Assembly: GCF_000011565.2 (NCBI RefSeq)
Contig: NC_005861.2
Span: 682,001-746,000, forward strand
Length of the DNA stretch: 64,000 nucleotides
Direction: 5' to 3'
Source of the DNA: Candidatus Protochlamydia amoebophila UWE25
GTDB taxonomy: Bacteria; Chlamydiota; Chlamydiia; Chlamydiales; Parachlamydiaceae
Below are positions 1-8,835 of the stretch, one piece after another (position 1 is the first letter of the stretch; each line of letters begins with the position of its first letter). Position numbers and translations under genes: made by a program. A model generated the notes under the pieces. The model worked only from the letters and a program-made list of their open reading frames with translations, was not told the DNA's origin and ran no database searches.

Positions 1-650
1 TCAATAGCCTTCTCAAAGAGAAAAAACTTAAAGTCATTAATCATAAGCGGGTTTTTAGACTGATGAGGCAGCATCATCTTTTGCTACAAAGGCCAAACAG
101 GCGTCCTAAACGCTTACATACAGGCAAAGTAGAGACTCTCTACAGCAATACACGATGGTGCTCAGACAGCTTCTCTATTCAATGCTTAAATGGTGATCGT
201 GTTCATGTCGCCTTCTCGTTGGATACGTGTGACAGAGAAGTCATGCGTTATATTGCCTCTACAATAGGTATTGATGGGCAGATGATTCGAGATTTGATGC
301 TTGAGACTATTGAATATAGATTTGAACAGCCAAAAGCTAGAGTACCTCTTGAATGGCTCTCTGATAATGGCAGCTGTTACACGGCTAAAGAAACTGTCAA
401 TTTTGGTAGAATGCTTGGTTTAACCATTAGAACCACGCCACCTTATAGTCCAGAAAGTAATGGCATGGCAGAAGCTTTTGTCAAAACTTTTAAAAGAGAT
501 TATGTTTATTTCGGCAATCTGGCAAGTGCTGAAGCTGTTTTGCAGCAATTGCCTATTTGAATCGAAGACTATAACGTTAAAGCCCCTCACAAGGCTTTAA
601 ATATGCTCTCTCCAAGAGAGTATTTAAGGAAATTAAAAATGGCAGGCTAG
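1..650 (+). pseudogene. IS2-type transposase OrfB (DDE integrase core), partial and broken by a nonsense codon
   Basis: The frame is open from the left window edge (codons from position 3) and reads through the typical HTH_21 tail (INHKRVFRLMRQH) into an rve/DDE core. Recognisable blocks are RWCSDSF with the first catalytic Asp, EWLSDNGS with the second, and SPESNGMAE with the catalytic Glu, as in E. coli InsD of IS2. A TGA at 558-560 stands where IS2-type proteins have Trp (LPI-stop-IEDYN). The same frame then continues without another stop through SPREYLRKL to TAG at 648-650. One point mutation therefore accounts for the break. It is unlikely to be programmed recoding, because the OrfA/OrfB frameshift site of this family lies far upstream. 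The normal function is copy-paste transposition; this copy is probably dead. Confidence 0.85.
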
Positions 651-677
651 CGGTCCGGTTTTATAGGGGCAACTCCA
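651..677 (+). repeat. Right terminal inverted repeat of the IS2-like element
   Basis: It lies directly after the transposase stop codon and has the TATAGGGGCAA core and CTCCA end expected of an IS2-type right end. It marks the IS/host junction at 677/678. The partner repeat lies outside the window. Confidence 0.7.
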
Positions 678-723
678 GTATGGAGCCCAAGCAAATCTTT
701 CAAATCAGCGAAATAAAAAAGTT

Positions 724-960
724 TTGGAAGAAAATATAGATACAACAGTAGTAAAAGCTGTCCAAGAGATTGAATACATAAATAAGCTACTCGCGTCAGA
801 TGTAAAAAAAATTGGAAAAGTCGTTCTAAATCAACATATTGAAAGGCTTAATCATTTAGTGAATAAGATTTTTACAGGCAACTTAAGTCAAACAGAACAA
901 ATTGCAATGGGGAAAATTGTAGATAAAGCTAAAAATATTCTAAAGAAACTAGTCACTTAA
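724..960 (+). CDS. Small hypothetical protein abutting the IS end (possibly the 3' remnant of an interrupted gene)
   Basis: The product is 78 aa, charged, helical-looking and Lys/Glu-rich, with no domain I recognise and no membrane segment. The first available start is TTG at 724. The frame stays open back to a TAG at 664-666 inside the IS terminal repeat. There is no convincing ribosome binding site, and the codons just upstream still read like protein, so this may be the C-terminal remnant of a gene cut by the IS insertion. The functional status is unknown. Confidence 0.4.
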   Translation: MEENIDTTVVKAVQEIEYINKLLASDVKKIGKVVLNQHIERLNHLVNKIFTGNLSQTEQIAMGKIVDKAKNILKKLVT

Positions 961-1579
961 TTGTTAAAGTTTTAGTTTAAATTCATCAAGTTAGAGGGTG
1001 CATTAGCGGTACAAGACTTTGCTGATTGCACTATCTAGCATTTTGATTTGAAATCTTTTATCTTCTTAATAGGTTAATTGTCCGAACCCATTTTCAAACA
1101 AGAAACAATATTATATCAGAAAATTTTCTGGATTTCCAACTTCTACAAAAGAAGGGAAAGTTGACAATAGCTAAAAGACCACTTTTTTGTTTGAGTAAGA
1201 CATTTAGATACAATTTAATATAATCACAAAGTTATTTATGAAATTTTTAACAATAAGCATTTCTAGCATTCATACTATCATGCAAGTTCAGAAATAAATT
1301 TCTATTTAAATGAGTAAATTTGCTACTGAGTAGACAAAAAGCGAAAATATAAACTTATATCAGAAACTTTTGGATGAAAATTTAACTGGTAAAAGCTTAA
1401 AAAAATTACAGCGTTTACGAAATTTGATATCTGGCCTTTGTGAAAATTTTAGAAGGCTATGATGATACTTGGAGCCCGGATAAATTTTTAAATCCAATTG
1501 AGCGCGTGGGCATAAGAGAGAAATAAGCCTTGCTATAATAATAACAAGGCTGATGAAATCTCTTAATTGTAGTTAAATA
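961..1579. other. Intergenic region of about 620 bp with one gene scrap
   Basis: No intact gene is seen. Very AT-rich sequence fills 961-1333. The only protein-like signal is the frameshifted scrap at 1334-1526, listed separately. Confidence 0.6.
1334..1526 (+). pseudogene. Frameshifted scrap of an unrecognised gene
   Basis: A 42-codon stretch from 1334 reads as a helical, Leu/Lys-rich sequence (YQKLLDENLTGKSLKKLQ) to a TGA at 1460-1462. Shifting frame near 1450 gives a second plausible stretch, LEGYDDTWSPDKFLNPIE, ending at TAA 1524-1526. Two adjacent protein-like pieces in different frames, with no start codon or ribosome site, suggest the 3' end of a decayed gene. The family is not recognised. 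Confidence 0.35.
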
Positions 1580-2335
1580 CTATTGTATCTCAACTGTATT
1601 CAACTGCGTATATAGCTCATTAGCTATATTGGTTGAAATAGAAGAATACATATTACAATTATAATTATCGTGCCCATTACCTCTATCAGAGATACTAGAA
1701 TAAAGAAAGCTGCTAAATGTATTTCCTTTATGAGGAGTGAAAATGGCGTGCATAATTGTATCAGCAATTTCTGGTAAATTTGATATAGCTCTAGGAATAT
1801 CTTGTGGATTAATTTTCTCTACAAAGGCTAAGACACTTTTAGTTTGACAGTTAGGAAAAAGGACACCATTATTACGGTTAAGACCTTTGATAATGACAAC
1901 ATTTCGACCATCTAAAGTCCTTGTTTTAGCGACTGAATGATTTAAATTATCCCAATCAATCTTTTTAATAGCCTCACAAATTTTTTCATTCGGGGCTTGT
2001 GCAAGGTTAATTTTTGGCAATGCTTCAAATCTATCTTTTCCTCCTAAAATTTTATAAAAAGCCTCCATTAAAGGATCTTTAGACAAAAGGTGGGTATAGA
2101 TTGTCCATCCAGCAAAGGCTAATCCTGCTATCATGACAGGCCAACAGAAAATTGTAGCGTTGAGTTTTAAAGCTGCTAAAGATGCAAAAACTACGACTGC
2201 CACCGCTCGAATCACTGCAATATTTTTTGGCAATTGAGTTGAAATTTCTTTTCCTTTTCTAAAAGGTACTTGGAAATTAGTATAATGCATTTGGTATTGG
2301 TCAGGGCATGTTCCATAATATAAAAAATTGTTCAT
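1580..2335 (-). CDS. Hypothetical protein with a paired hydrophobic segment (Inc-like layout)
   Basis: The product is 251 aa. Residues about 39-80 form two adjacent hydrophobic helices (one Ala/Val-rich, one around CWPVMIAGLAFAGW) separated by a short loop. A hydrophilic domain of about 170 residues follows, with no motif I recognise. This bilobed hydrophobic pair near the N-terminus is the arrangement of chlamydial inclusion-membrane proteins. The ATG start is preceded by a good AAGGA ribosome site about 6 bp away. The gene stands alone on the minus strand among decayed sequences. Localisation and effector status are inference; it could also be an ordinary inner-membrane protein. Confidence 0.7.
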   Translation of the reverse strand: MNNFLYYGTCPDQYQMHYTNFQVPFRKGKEISTQLPKNIAVIRAVAVVVFASLAALKLNATIFCWPVMIAGLAFAGWTIYTHLLSKDPLMEAFYKILGGKDRFEALPKINLAQAPNEKICEAIKKIDWDNLNHSVAKTRTLDGRNVVIIKGLNRNNGVLFPNCQTKSVLAFVEKINPQDIPRAISNLPEIADTIMHAIFTPHKGNTFSSFLYSSISDRGNGHDNYNCNMYSSISTNIANELYTQLNTVEIQ

Positions 2336-2600
2336 AAATTTCCTTAAATATAATTACAACCAGAACCGATTTTATTTGTTGATTATTAAGGTATTATAAA
2401 GTTTTTTTAAAACAACATTAATATAGCTGTTTAAGCTCATGTGATTAACTTAGTCTGAATATTAAGCTTAGCATGGACTTTTGATGAGAGTTATAAATTA
2501 AATTTCTCAAAAAACGATTTTTTAGGTAATTTTTTTCTGCGTAAAAAAATGAGATCATCATTCACTGGAACTTTAAATTTTTTAGAAATGTTTTGTATGT

Positions 2601-3193
2601 ATGGAGCTCAAACAAATTTTTCAAATCATTTATATTAATGGAACTTCTAGCTCTGGTAAAACTACTCTAGCGTAAGCTTTACAAGAAGCGTTGTATCAGC
2701 CATTTCTTCATATAGGTATTGATAGAGTCATAGGCATGATGCCGAATAAGCTAAATAACTGGAAAGGAGGGGAAGCTTTTCAAGGGTTTAGTTAGAAATC
2801 ATCTATCGATGAAACAAGCCATCCTGTCTATGAAATTCAGATGGGACCTTTTGCACAAAAAATTGAGTCAAACCCTTAAAGAAATTGTCCTCCCGCTTGC
2901 TAAGATGAAGCATTTTATTATTATCGATGATGTAGCATTTGATAGCAATGCTGTCAATGCATGGCGAGAAGTATTAAAAGATTATAAAGTGCTATGGATC
3001 TGGATTAAAACACCGCTGCCAATACTTGAAGAACGAGAAAAATTAAGAGGGAATCGAATGCATGGAACGGCTAGAGCCCAGTTTTAAAGTTCATAAGGAC
3101 ATTACTTACGATCTTGAATTTGACACAAGTAAAGAATTTATGGAAAATATTGTGCAAATAATAAAGAAAAAGTTATGTCAGACAGATCATTGA
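2601..3193 (+). pseudogene. Chloramphenicol phosphotransferase-like (CPT family) P-loop kinase, pseudogene
   Basis: The reading frame starts at ATG 2601 and encodes a Walker A-like stretch (INGTSSSGKTTLA). It is then cut by TAA (about 2673), by TAG (about 2794) and by two frameshifts (near 2866 and after 3080). Joining the frames gives about 195 aa with landmarks of CPT-like proteins: PFLHIGIDRVIGMMP, a central HFIIIDDVAFD strand, and EEREKLRGNRMHGTAR. The 3' part from 2809 to 3087 is still an open 92-codon frame, but it is not a standalone gene. The intact relatives phosphorylate small molecules and are fused or neighbouring to resistance functions. Here at least four inactivating changes make it non-functional. 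Confidence 0.75.
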
Positions 3194-3276
3194 TACAAAC
3201 AGAACGATTAATATTAAGGCATTGGCGAGAAGACGACTTAAAAGTGTGTTCAAGAGTCGGAAAGAATCCTTGCTAA
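3175..3276 (+). pseudogene. N-terminal stub of a GNAT-type acetyltransferase
   Basis: The frame begins at ATG 3175, overlapping the tail of the CPT-like pseudogene. It reads LIQTERLILRHWREDDL, the hallmark first strand-turn of RimJ/RimL-like GNAT acetyltransferases. After about 23 residues the similarity stops, and the frame ends at TAA 3274-3276. An intact GNAT protein has about 170-190 residues, so the acetyl-CoA-binding core is missing. Confidence 0.6.
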
Positions 3277-3813
3277 ACCAATTCAATTCGATAAGGTATT
3301 ACTCAATGATAATGCTAAACATCTTTTCTGCTTTAGAGGATTACAAAACAGTTTATTTGTGACGCGATGCTGACAAAAGTCTTATAAATTTTACCACAAT
3401 AAAATATTTGTTTTATAAACCTAATTAAACATTCGCCGGTGTGATAAGTCATTTATTGCGTCGATTTTTTAAAGTTTATTTTAAACAACAGTAAGATCAA
3501 TAGGTTCCTTAGTGCATTTCTTTTCTTAATGCCATGAACACGCTTAAAAAGGCAAATATGGTTTAAATCTACTTCTTCCGGATTAATGGGTTAGTCTACG
3601 CAAAAAATTACTTGATGAAAGGATAATTCGATAGGCTAAGCAAGTATTTTTTAATGCTAATTGCGCAATATAGCATCTCTATCTTTTCCCTTTAGCTACG
3701 GATATATAAAATTGCCATCTAATAATGCCGATGGCCATCAAATTGATTCAAGAGATATTAAAAAATAAAGAAAATTTTATCATATAGATAATCAATAGAT
3801 AATCAAGGAATTT
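3277..3813. other. Intergenic region of about 540 bp without an intact gene
   Basis: All six frames are interrupted frequently and I see no conserved domain. It may hold debris of the GNAT gene or its neighbour, but nothing I can name. Confidence 0.5.
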
Positions 3814-4491
3814 TTAAACCATTAGAACAGGACCCCAAGGAGCATCAAAAAATCTCGCATTTGCATGGGTTTTTTTAAATTGTTCTTTGTTCGAAACATG
3901 AACGATAGTATTAGGATCAATTACCTCTTTTGGAAAATTAAGAGAGCGATAATAAGCCCCTTCTTCTTGGTAATAAGTGTCCGAGTCATTTTGTAATGTT
4001 TTATAACCTATGAATTTGAAATTGTTAGGGGATACAAGAACATAGTTTTTAGGCGATTCAAGGGCATAGTTATTAGGATCATTTTTAAATCGCTGATTCC
4101 AAATTGCCTGATAGGTTGGATTTGCGGTTGCTGCCGCTCTTCTCATATTATAGATAGCTTTCATCCCATCTACTTTTTTTCCCCCTACTTTACTTTTGAC
4201 CATTCTAACAACAAATCCAACAAAACCTACAAAAGGAATAGCTTCTATTATTCCAGCAATGATATTAGCAGCGCCGTGAATAATATGGCTTGCTGATCGA
4301 TTCCTCAAAGGTGTGTAATTAGAATCAAAAATTGTGGCAGTTGAAAAAATAATTGTACAAGCAAGTCCTGATAAGCACTGAGTTCCTCCCATTCCAACCT
4401 TGACGATTCCAGGAATGATCCCTATTATAGCAGGGCCAGATCCCATACTTAAATACTCTTCAGCATAACTTAATACTTTTTCTATTTTCAT
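3814..4491 (-). CDS. Hypothetical protein with N-terminal hydrophobic segments
   Basis: The product is 225 aa. Two hydrophobic regions, about residues 18-55 (GPAIIGIIPGIVKVGMGG and on) and about 87-113 (HGAANIIAGIIEAIPFVGF), are Gly/Ile-rich. A polar C-terminal half with many Asn and Tyr residues follows. No enzyme motif is seen. The layout resembles secreted membrane-interacting chlamydial proteins, but that is inference. ATG at 4491 has only a weak purine-rich site (AAAGAAAAT) upstream. It stands alone, with about 1.2 kb of gene-free sequence on its 5' side. Confidence 0.62.
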   Translation of the reverse strand: MKIEKVLSYAEEYLSMGSGPAIIGIIPGIVKVGMGGTQCLSGLACTIIFSTATIFDSNYTPLRNRSASHIIHGAANIIAGIIEAIPFVGFVGFVVRMVKSKVGGKKVDGMKAIYNMRRAAATANPTYQAIWNQRFKNDPNNYALESPKNYVLVSPNNFKFIGYKTLQNDSDTYYQEEGAYYRSLNFPKEVIDPNTIVHVSNKEQFKKTHANARFFDAPWGPVLMV

Positions 4492-5662
4492 TTTATTTTC
4501 TTTGTTGGTTAAAATTTTTTATAAATTTGAGTATTTATCAATTAATTCTATTATAAATATTTATCAAATTTCTTAATTATTAAATTGATAAGGCTTTTTA
4601 TTGTAAAGTATAATTCCATCTAATTAATATTATATTTTAAAAATAATTTTATGGCAAATCAATTAAAATTATTCTTTAATTAAATTAATCTAAAATTAAG
4701 TATGTTCTTATGAAGATTAATTATCTTTTAGATAAATTGAAAGTTTTTTTATTAGTATTAATAAACTTTATAGAAGGTCAGTTTTCACAATAAATTTCAT
4801 TTGTCAGTTAAATTTGTTGAATTAAGTAGATGCAAATAATAAAAACTTCGGTTTAGGCAAAAAATATTTTTAAGTTTACAAAATGCAGAAAAGCTAGGCA
4901 CTTCAGGTTAAAAAAGGACAAAAAATGGTTGCTCATATGAAAGCCAAAGCAGTCATTTGTTATTATTCTTAATTTGTCGCAATAAGACAACCTTAAAAAA
5001 TTACTCCTAGAATTGGTTAGTCTATCAATAAATTGAAGAAAAATTAGAGGCAATTTTTCCAAAAGAGTTCATGAATAACCGAATGAGAGTTTAGCATGAT
5101 ATACTTTTTTATTAACGCGAAATTCTTAAGTGATGCAATTCAAAGGTCTCACAGTAGCTATCGAAAATCAGTTTGAAAATCGAGGAGCAGTTTTTGAACT
5201 TATAAATTTTGATGGAAAAAGAGCTTGAGCCTATTCAAAATTTATGGGCAGCTCATCAAAAATTTCAGAAAATTACTTAAAAACTTCAAACTTCGCCAAA
5301 TATTCAAGAAATAAATTTTTATTTATCAAACATATAAATTTGTCATTTGAAATAAGGATAGTTTCTCGGTGTGCAGTAAGTAAATGAAGTCAATGCTTCA
5401 GTATGCTTTCCATCTTTTTTTTACTATTTTTTAGAATTTTCTAAAGTATTCAATAAATTGACAATAACAATAATTAATAGCTAAAAAAACTATGAAAAAT
5501 TTGTCAAAAAAGAGCAAAAAAATTCCTCGACTAATGGAAACTAAAATATAATTTTCAATCTTAGTGAAAAATTATATTTTTTATGAGTTGTAGCTTTGGA
5601 TGATTGACAAAATCTAGTCATTTCCTCAATATTTTTTGATTATCAGATGCAACAGAGTTTAT
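4492..5662. other. Gene-poor AT-rich region of about 1.2 kb
   Basis: No convincing intact gene is present. A short plus-strand frame (5133-5228, starting MQFKGLTVAIENQFENRG) and an adjacent frame (LEPIQNLWAAHQKF near 5222-5280) look like scraps of a decayed gene but are too short to assign. The sequence is otherwise low-complexity. A TTTTATTGTAAA motif occurs at 4596-4607. Confidence 0.5.
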
Positions 5663-6193
5663 ATGAATACGTCTCGCTTTTTAACAATTTTTGGATTAAT
5701 TTTTTTTGGAATTGCTACGCGTTTAATGCCGCATCCCCCTTGTTTTACGCCCCTTAATGCTATTATCCTTTTTAGCGCTTACCACTATCAAAATCGTTCA
5801 TTGACCTTATTTTTACTCTTTTCGACGCTTCTTTTTAGTGATCTTGTTATAGGGTTTTATTCTACATTACCGTTTGTTTATTTTAGCTTTTGTTTGATGA
5901 TTTTTATAGGGCAAAAACTTAAAGAAAAAATGCCTTTACGATATCTCTTCTTCATTAGTTTACTAACTTCTTTCCTTTTCTTTTTGATCACAAATTTCGG
6001 AGTTTGGACAGGGGGTTCTTTGTATCCAAAAACATTAGAAGGGTTAATTGCTTGCTACTTAGCCGGTATTCCTTTTTTGAGAAATCAAATATTAGGGGAC
6101 GTAAGCTATAGCTTTTTGTTGTTTGGATATGTGGCATATTGGAAAAAAAATTTCTCAAGCCAATACGCCTTACGAAACTTTCAACCTATCTGA
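5663..6193 (+). CDS. DUF6580-like integral membrane protein
   Basis: The product is 176 aa and almost entirely hydrophobic, with about five membrane segments. Landmarks match the DUF6580 family: an early TRLMPHPPCFTPLNAI motif, a central SDLVIGFY motif, then NFGVWTGG and YPKTLEGLIACYLAGIPF, and a closing NQILGDVSYSFLLFG. The family's function is unestablished, although its small compact multi-helix layout resembles vitamin-uptake S components. ATG 5663 is preferred over the upstream TTG at 5636 because the family usually begins directly before the first helix. The ribosome site is weak. It is the only clearly intact plus-strand gene in the first 7 kb. Confidence 0.78.
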   Translation: MNTSRFLTIFGLIFFGIATRLMPHPPCFTPLNAIILFSAYHYQNRSLTLFLLFSTLLFSDLVIGFYSTLPFVYFSFCLMIFIGQKLKEKMPLRYLFFISLLTSFLFFLITNFGVWTGGSLYPKTLEGLIACYLAGIPFLRNQILGDVSYSFLLFGYVAYWKKNFSSQYALRNFQPI

Positions 6194-6444
6194 GAATAAA
6201 CGCAAGATTTGAACTGCATTAAAAACAATTATATTTAGGTATAACTTTTAAAGAAAAGCAAAGATAAATTTGCTTAGTTTTTAGAATAAATATTCTAGTT
6301 AAATAGATTTTAAAAATTTTGTGAATTTTATTAAATCAACGAGAAGTTAAGAAGGAGGTAAAAATACCGCAGAAGGAAACATTTTGTATTTGGCTTTATA
6401 GAAATCTATAATTTTTACTAGGTTTTTAATAAAATAAAACACCA

Positions 6445-6734
6445 ATGAAAAAAACTTCAGCAAATCATCCTCAATTTTCTCAAAAATTGAATAAAGTTAC
6501 GACCATTTGTGCCAAAATTTCTTTTGTTTTAAGCACTAGTATATTTCCTTCAGGTGTTTTTTCATATTCCTTCTTTAACTGGGCATATGTTTTTATATAG
6601 CTCAATTAAACGCTTTATTTACACCTAATCTACTTTTTCGATATCCTCGACATATGACCCATATTGCTGCTATGCTTTGAGCTCTTCCAACAGTTGTGCA
6701 GTCAGCTTGCAAAGGGGATACATGGCTCTATTAA
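6445..6734 (+). pseudogene. Frameshifted remnant of a membrane-protein gene
   Basis: ATG 6445 opens a 51-codon frame with a hydrophobic stretch (KVTTICAKISFVLSTSIFP), ending at TAG 6598-6600. In another frame, protein-like sequence continues directly: LNALFTPNLLFRYPRHMTH, then an in-frame TGA, then ALPTVVQSACKGDTWLY to TAA 6732-6734. The pieces suggest a single gene with a frameshift and a nonsense codon. The opening resembles the first hydrophobic segment of chlamydial secreted or membrane proteins, but the family is not identified. Confidence 0.45.
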
Positions 6735-7021
6735 AAGTTTTATCCTAGTTTGCGAAATATTAGAATTAAAAGGGTGGCCACTCTGTATAACAGATAATAA
6801 AGTGCGGTTATTTCATTTATTTAATGCGATAATAAATCAACCCTCTTTACATATCGATAAATTACTCTTGAGTAGTTTTAAATTCATGCCTCAGTAAAGT
6901 TTCGATTTGTTTTTTTAGATCGAAATATTTTTGCACAATAGATTTAATTTATTGTAAATAAGGCTTAAAGGGGGTAAGTAATTATTACATTTTCCATTTA
7001 AATATTTTAAAGAGAATTTAA

Positions 7022-7114
7022 AGCTTCATTGCTAATAAGATTCAAAGTAGTGTGCAATTCTCCGTAGCAGATGATGGAGGGATGTGGGAGGATAAGTGGA
7101 AAATGGATTGGTAA
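7022..7114 (+). pseudogene. C-terminal scrap of a decayed gene
   Basis: A frame without a start codon, between stops at 7019 and 7112, reads as a well-formed Trp/Asp-rich tail (VADDGGMWEDKWKMDW) with far more protein character than its surroundings. It may be the end of the same gene whose beginning is at 6445. No family is recognised. Confidence 0.3.
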
Positions 7115-7265
7115 TGCAAATTTGAATATTCGTTGACCTTAGAAAAATTTTAAAAAACTTTAACTTATTCTTTCTGTAAAAATTTTAATTGATTATAATT
7201 TTTTAATCTTTTAACAAATGCTGTTCAATGCAATCGTATGAACAAGCGATAATTGAACTATTTTA

Positions 7266-7303
7266 TTTATTGTTTTTAAAGTTTTATTGTAAAATAATTT
7301 GAA
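7266..7303 (+). promoter_or_regulatory. Shared upstream element, copy 1
   Basis: This 38-bp AT-rich block lies 88 bp before the 7392 gene. It matches the block 57 bp before the 8836 gene at 34 of 38 positions by eye, including TTTATTGTTTTTAA, TTTTATTGTAAA and AATTTGAA. A common promoter or operator is the simplest reading, but AT richness lowers the significance. Confidence 0.4.
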
Positions 7304-7391
7304 ATTATATAAAATAGTTATTTTATGTGAATTATTAATAATAAAACAATAAAAACAAGTATTTTTGAATATTAAATCTTAGGATGGATAA

Positions 7392-8636
7392 ATGAATCTC
7401 AGGACTCTTTTTTCTTCGACTTATTTGACATGGAATACGCTAGCTGCCCATTACCAAACACCGGGCGTTAAAATTACAGATGAATCGAATAAATGGATTC
7501 GCAAAACAGCTCCTATTGTCAATGTAGCAAAAAAAGCTCTCCTTATTGTTGCTTTCGCTATCACTACTATTGCAACGGGTTTATTTAGTCTGTTTATTCT
7601 TCCTTATCGTATTTACCAATTAAAAAATGCAAATCAATTAGTCGCAGCCGATCTTGCTCTTTTGACTTCAAGTCAAAGAGCCGAATTACGTCTCCAAATT
7701 GTAAATTGTATCAGAGAAAAAGAAAAAAAACATAATTTTCGCCTCACTTCTGAACAATATGAAGAATTTCTTAGAGATATCATGGCTTATTATGCTCGTA
7801 GTAGTGAATTTTATGGTCCTGTTGCTTTAGCATGGACAGAATATTTATTAGAAAAAGCAAATAAAGATAACCGTAAACTTGTATTTTGCGCACGAGATGG
7901 GATTGCTCCTTACGAAATTGCGTTAAAACTAATGCAAAGACCCGACTATCAACAAAAATATCCTAATTTAGTTGGGGAGGAAAAAATTGTTCTGGCCTAT
8001 TTGTCAAGAGCAGTAGTGACAGAATCAAATAGAACAGCAGAAAATAAAGAAACCTTTCATAAATATTTAAATCAGTTGGGAATTCGTGATGGGGATCAAT
8101 GTACTTTTGTTGATATTGGCTTTCAAGGCAGCCAAATTAATAATACCAGAAGTATATTAAAATTTAACAATCACAATATCGATGCATCTTTCAGTTATTT
8201 ACTTTCTCATACAGATGATGCAGAGGGATTTATTATTTCCGAAGATGATAGCCGAAGAACTGAACAAGAAGCATTCAAACAACTACCAAGCATTATGTCC
8301 ATACTTTATAAACGTGCTGGTAGTAATTTAGCTACCCATTGGCTAGAAGACACTCATCAAAAAAATGTGAAGAGTCCTTCCAGATTAGTTAAAGTAGAAG
8401 AAAATGGCAAAATCAAAGTTTATCCAAACACTTTGGTTCCCGGTGCTAAGGAATTTGTAGCTTCAAAAGGGTCGAAAGAATATTTTATTAGGAAATGGTG
8501 CCTAAAAGCAGTTGTGCAAGGCGCTGAAAAATATGATATTGCTACTCTTAATCTGTCTTTTGCAGTTAATCGTTTGGATGAAATGCTAGACAAAGTTGTA
8601 AAAGGGCAATTACCGCTTTTAGTTTCTCATCGATAA
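7392..8636 (+). CDS. Membrane-anchored protein with HAD-like ARDG / VDIG motifs
   Basis: The product is 414 aa. Residues about 43-72 form a long hydrophobic hairpin that could anchor the protein in a membrane. The soluble part has KLVFCARDGIAPYEIA (ARDG at 167-170), YLSRA (203-207) and FVDIGFQGSQ (239-248). This order (xRDG, then YLSR, then VDIGxxGS) is what I know from a poorly described HAD-like group often annotated next to sugar-transfer genes. Its substrate is unknown. ATG 7392 is preceded by an AGGATGGA ribosome site. It is followed by two more large hydrophobic-segment proteins on the same strand and shares an upstream element with the next one. The family link is moderate; a secreted-effector role is inference. 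Confidence 0.65.
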   Translation: MNLRTLFSSTYLTWNTLAAHYQTPGVKITDESNKWIRKTAPIVNVAKKALLIVAFAITTIATGLFSLFILPYRIYQLKNANQLVAADLALLTSSQRAELRLQIVNCIREKEKKHNFRLTSEQYEEFLRDIMAYYARSSEFYGPVALAWTEYLLEKANKDNRKLVFCARDGIAPYEIALKLMQRPDYQQKYPNLVGEEKIVLAYLSRAVVTESNRTAENKETFHKYLNQLGIRDGDQCTFVDIGFQGSQINNTRSILKFNNHNIDASFSYLLSHTDDAEGFIISEDDSRRTEQEAFKQLPSIMSILYKRAGSNLATHWLEDTHQKNVKSPSRLVKVEENGKIKVYPNTLVPGAKEFVASKGSKEYFIRKWCLKAVVQGAEKYDIATLNLSFAVNRLDEMLDKVVKGQLPLLVSHR

Positions 8637-8740
8637 TTCTTATCACTTTCTCTTTGATATTAAGGCATTCTACACAGTCAGCTTTAATATCTTTTATAAA
8701 ACTTAAAATAAATTAAGTAATTATTAAATTTTTATATAAA

Positions 8741-8778
8741 TTTATTGTTTTTAATTTTTTATTGTAAATAAATTTGAA
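8741..8778 (+). promoter_or_regulatory. Shared upstream element, copy 2
   Basis: It is the partner of the block at 7266-7303 (34 of 38 identical by eye). It sits in the 199-bp gap after the 7392 gene and 57 bp before ATG 8836, with a further common ATTATTAATAATAA stretch downstream of copy 1 and a similar one after copy 2. Confidence 0.4.
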
Positions 8779-8835
8779 TTTGTTTGATTTATATTAATTA
8801 TTTATTAATAATAATTTATTTTTGAAGGATTTTAC

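Larger units (their letters stand above)
1..677 (+). mobile_element. Right-hand part of an IS2-like (IS3 family) insertion sequence
   Basis: The segment contains the 3' part of a DDE transposase reading frame followed by a 27-bp end that resembles the right inverted repeat of IS2-type elements (a TATAGGGGCAA core and a terminal CA at 676-677). The element runs off the left edge of the window, so orfA, the left end and any target-site duplication cannot be seen. The transposase frame is interrupted, so this copy is probably not autonomous. Host sequence resumes at 678. Confidence 0.82.
6194..7391. other. Gene-poor region of about 1.2 kb containing gene scraps
   Basis: No intact gene is seen. 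Two protein-like scraps (6445-6734 and 7022-7114) are listed separately. A small hairpin with arms TTTCGAT/ATCGAAA lies at 6901-6926. The last 120 bp before 7392 carries the upstream element shared with the next gene. Confidence 0.5.

Noticed and set aside
540-650. Stop-codon readthrough or programmed frameshift in the IS transposase
   Set aside because: The TGA replaces a conserved Trp within orfB, far from the orfA/orfB slippery site, so a nonsense mutation is simpler.
4853-5062. Minus-strand 69-aa open frame
   Set aside because: Low-complexity Phe/Leu-rich sequence without ribosome site or recognisable motif in AT-rich spacer; likely chance.
6664-6897. Plus-strand 77-aa open frame
   Set aside because: It overlaps the more protein-like second frame of the 6445-6734 remnant, has no ribosome site, and looks like a shadow of the decayed gene.
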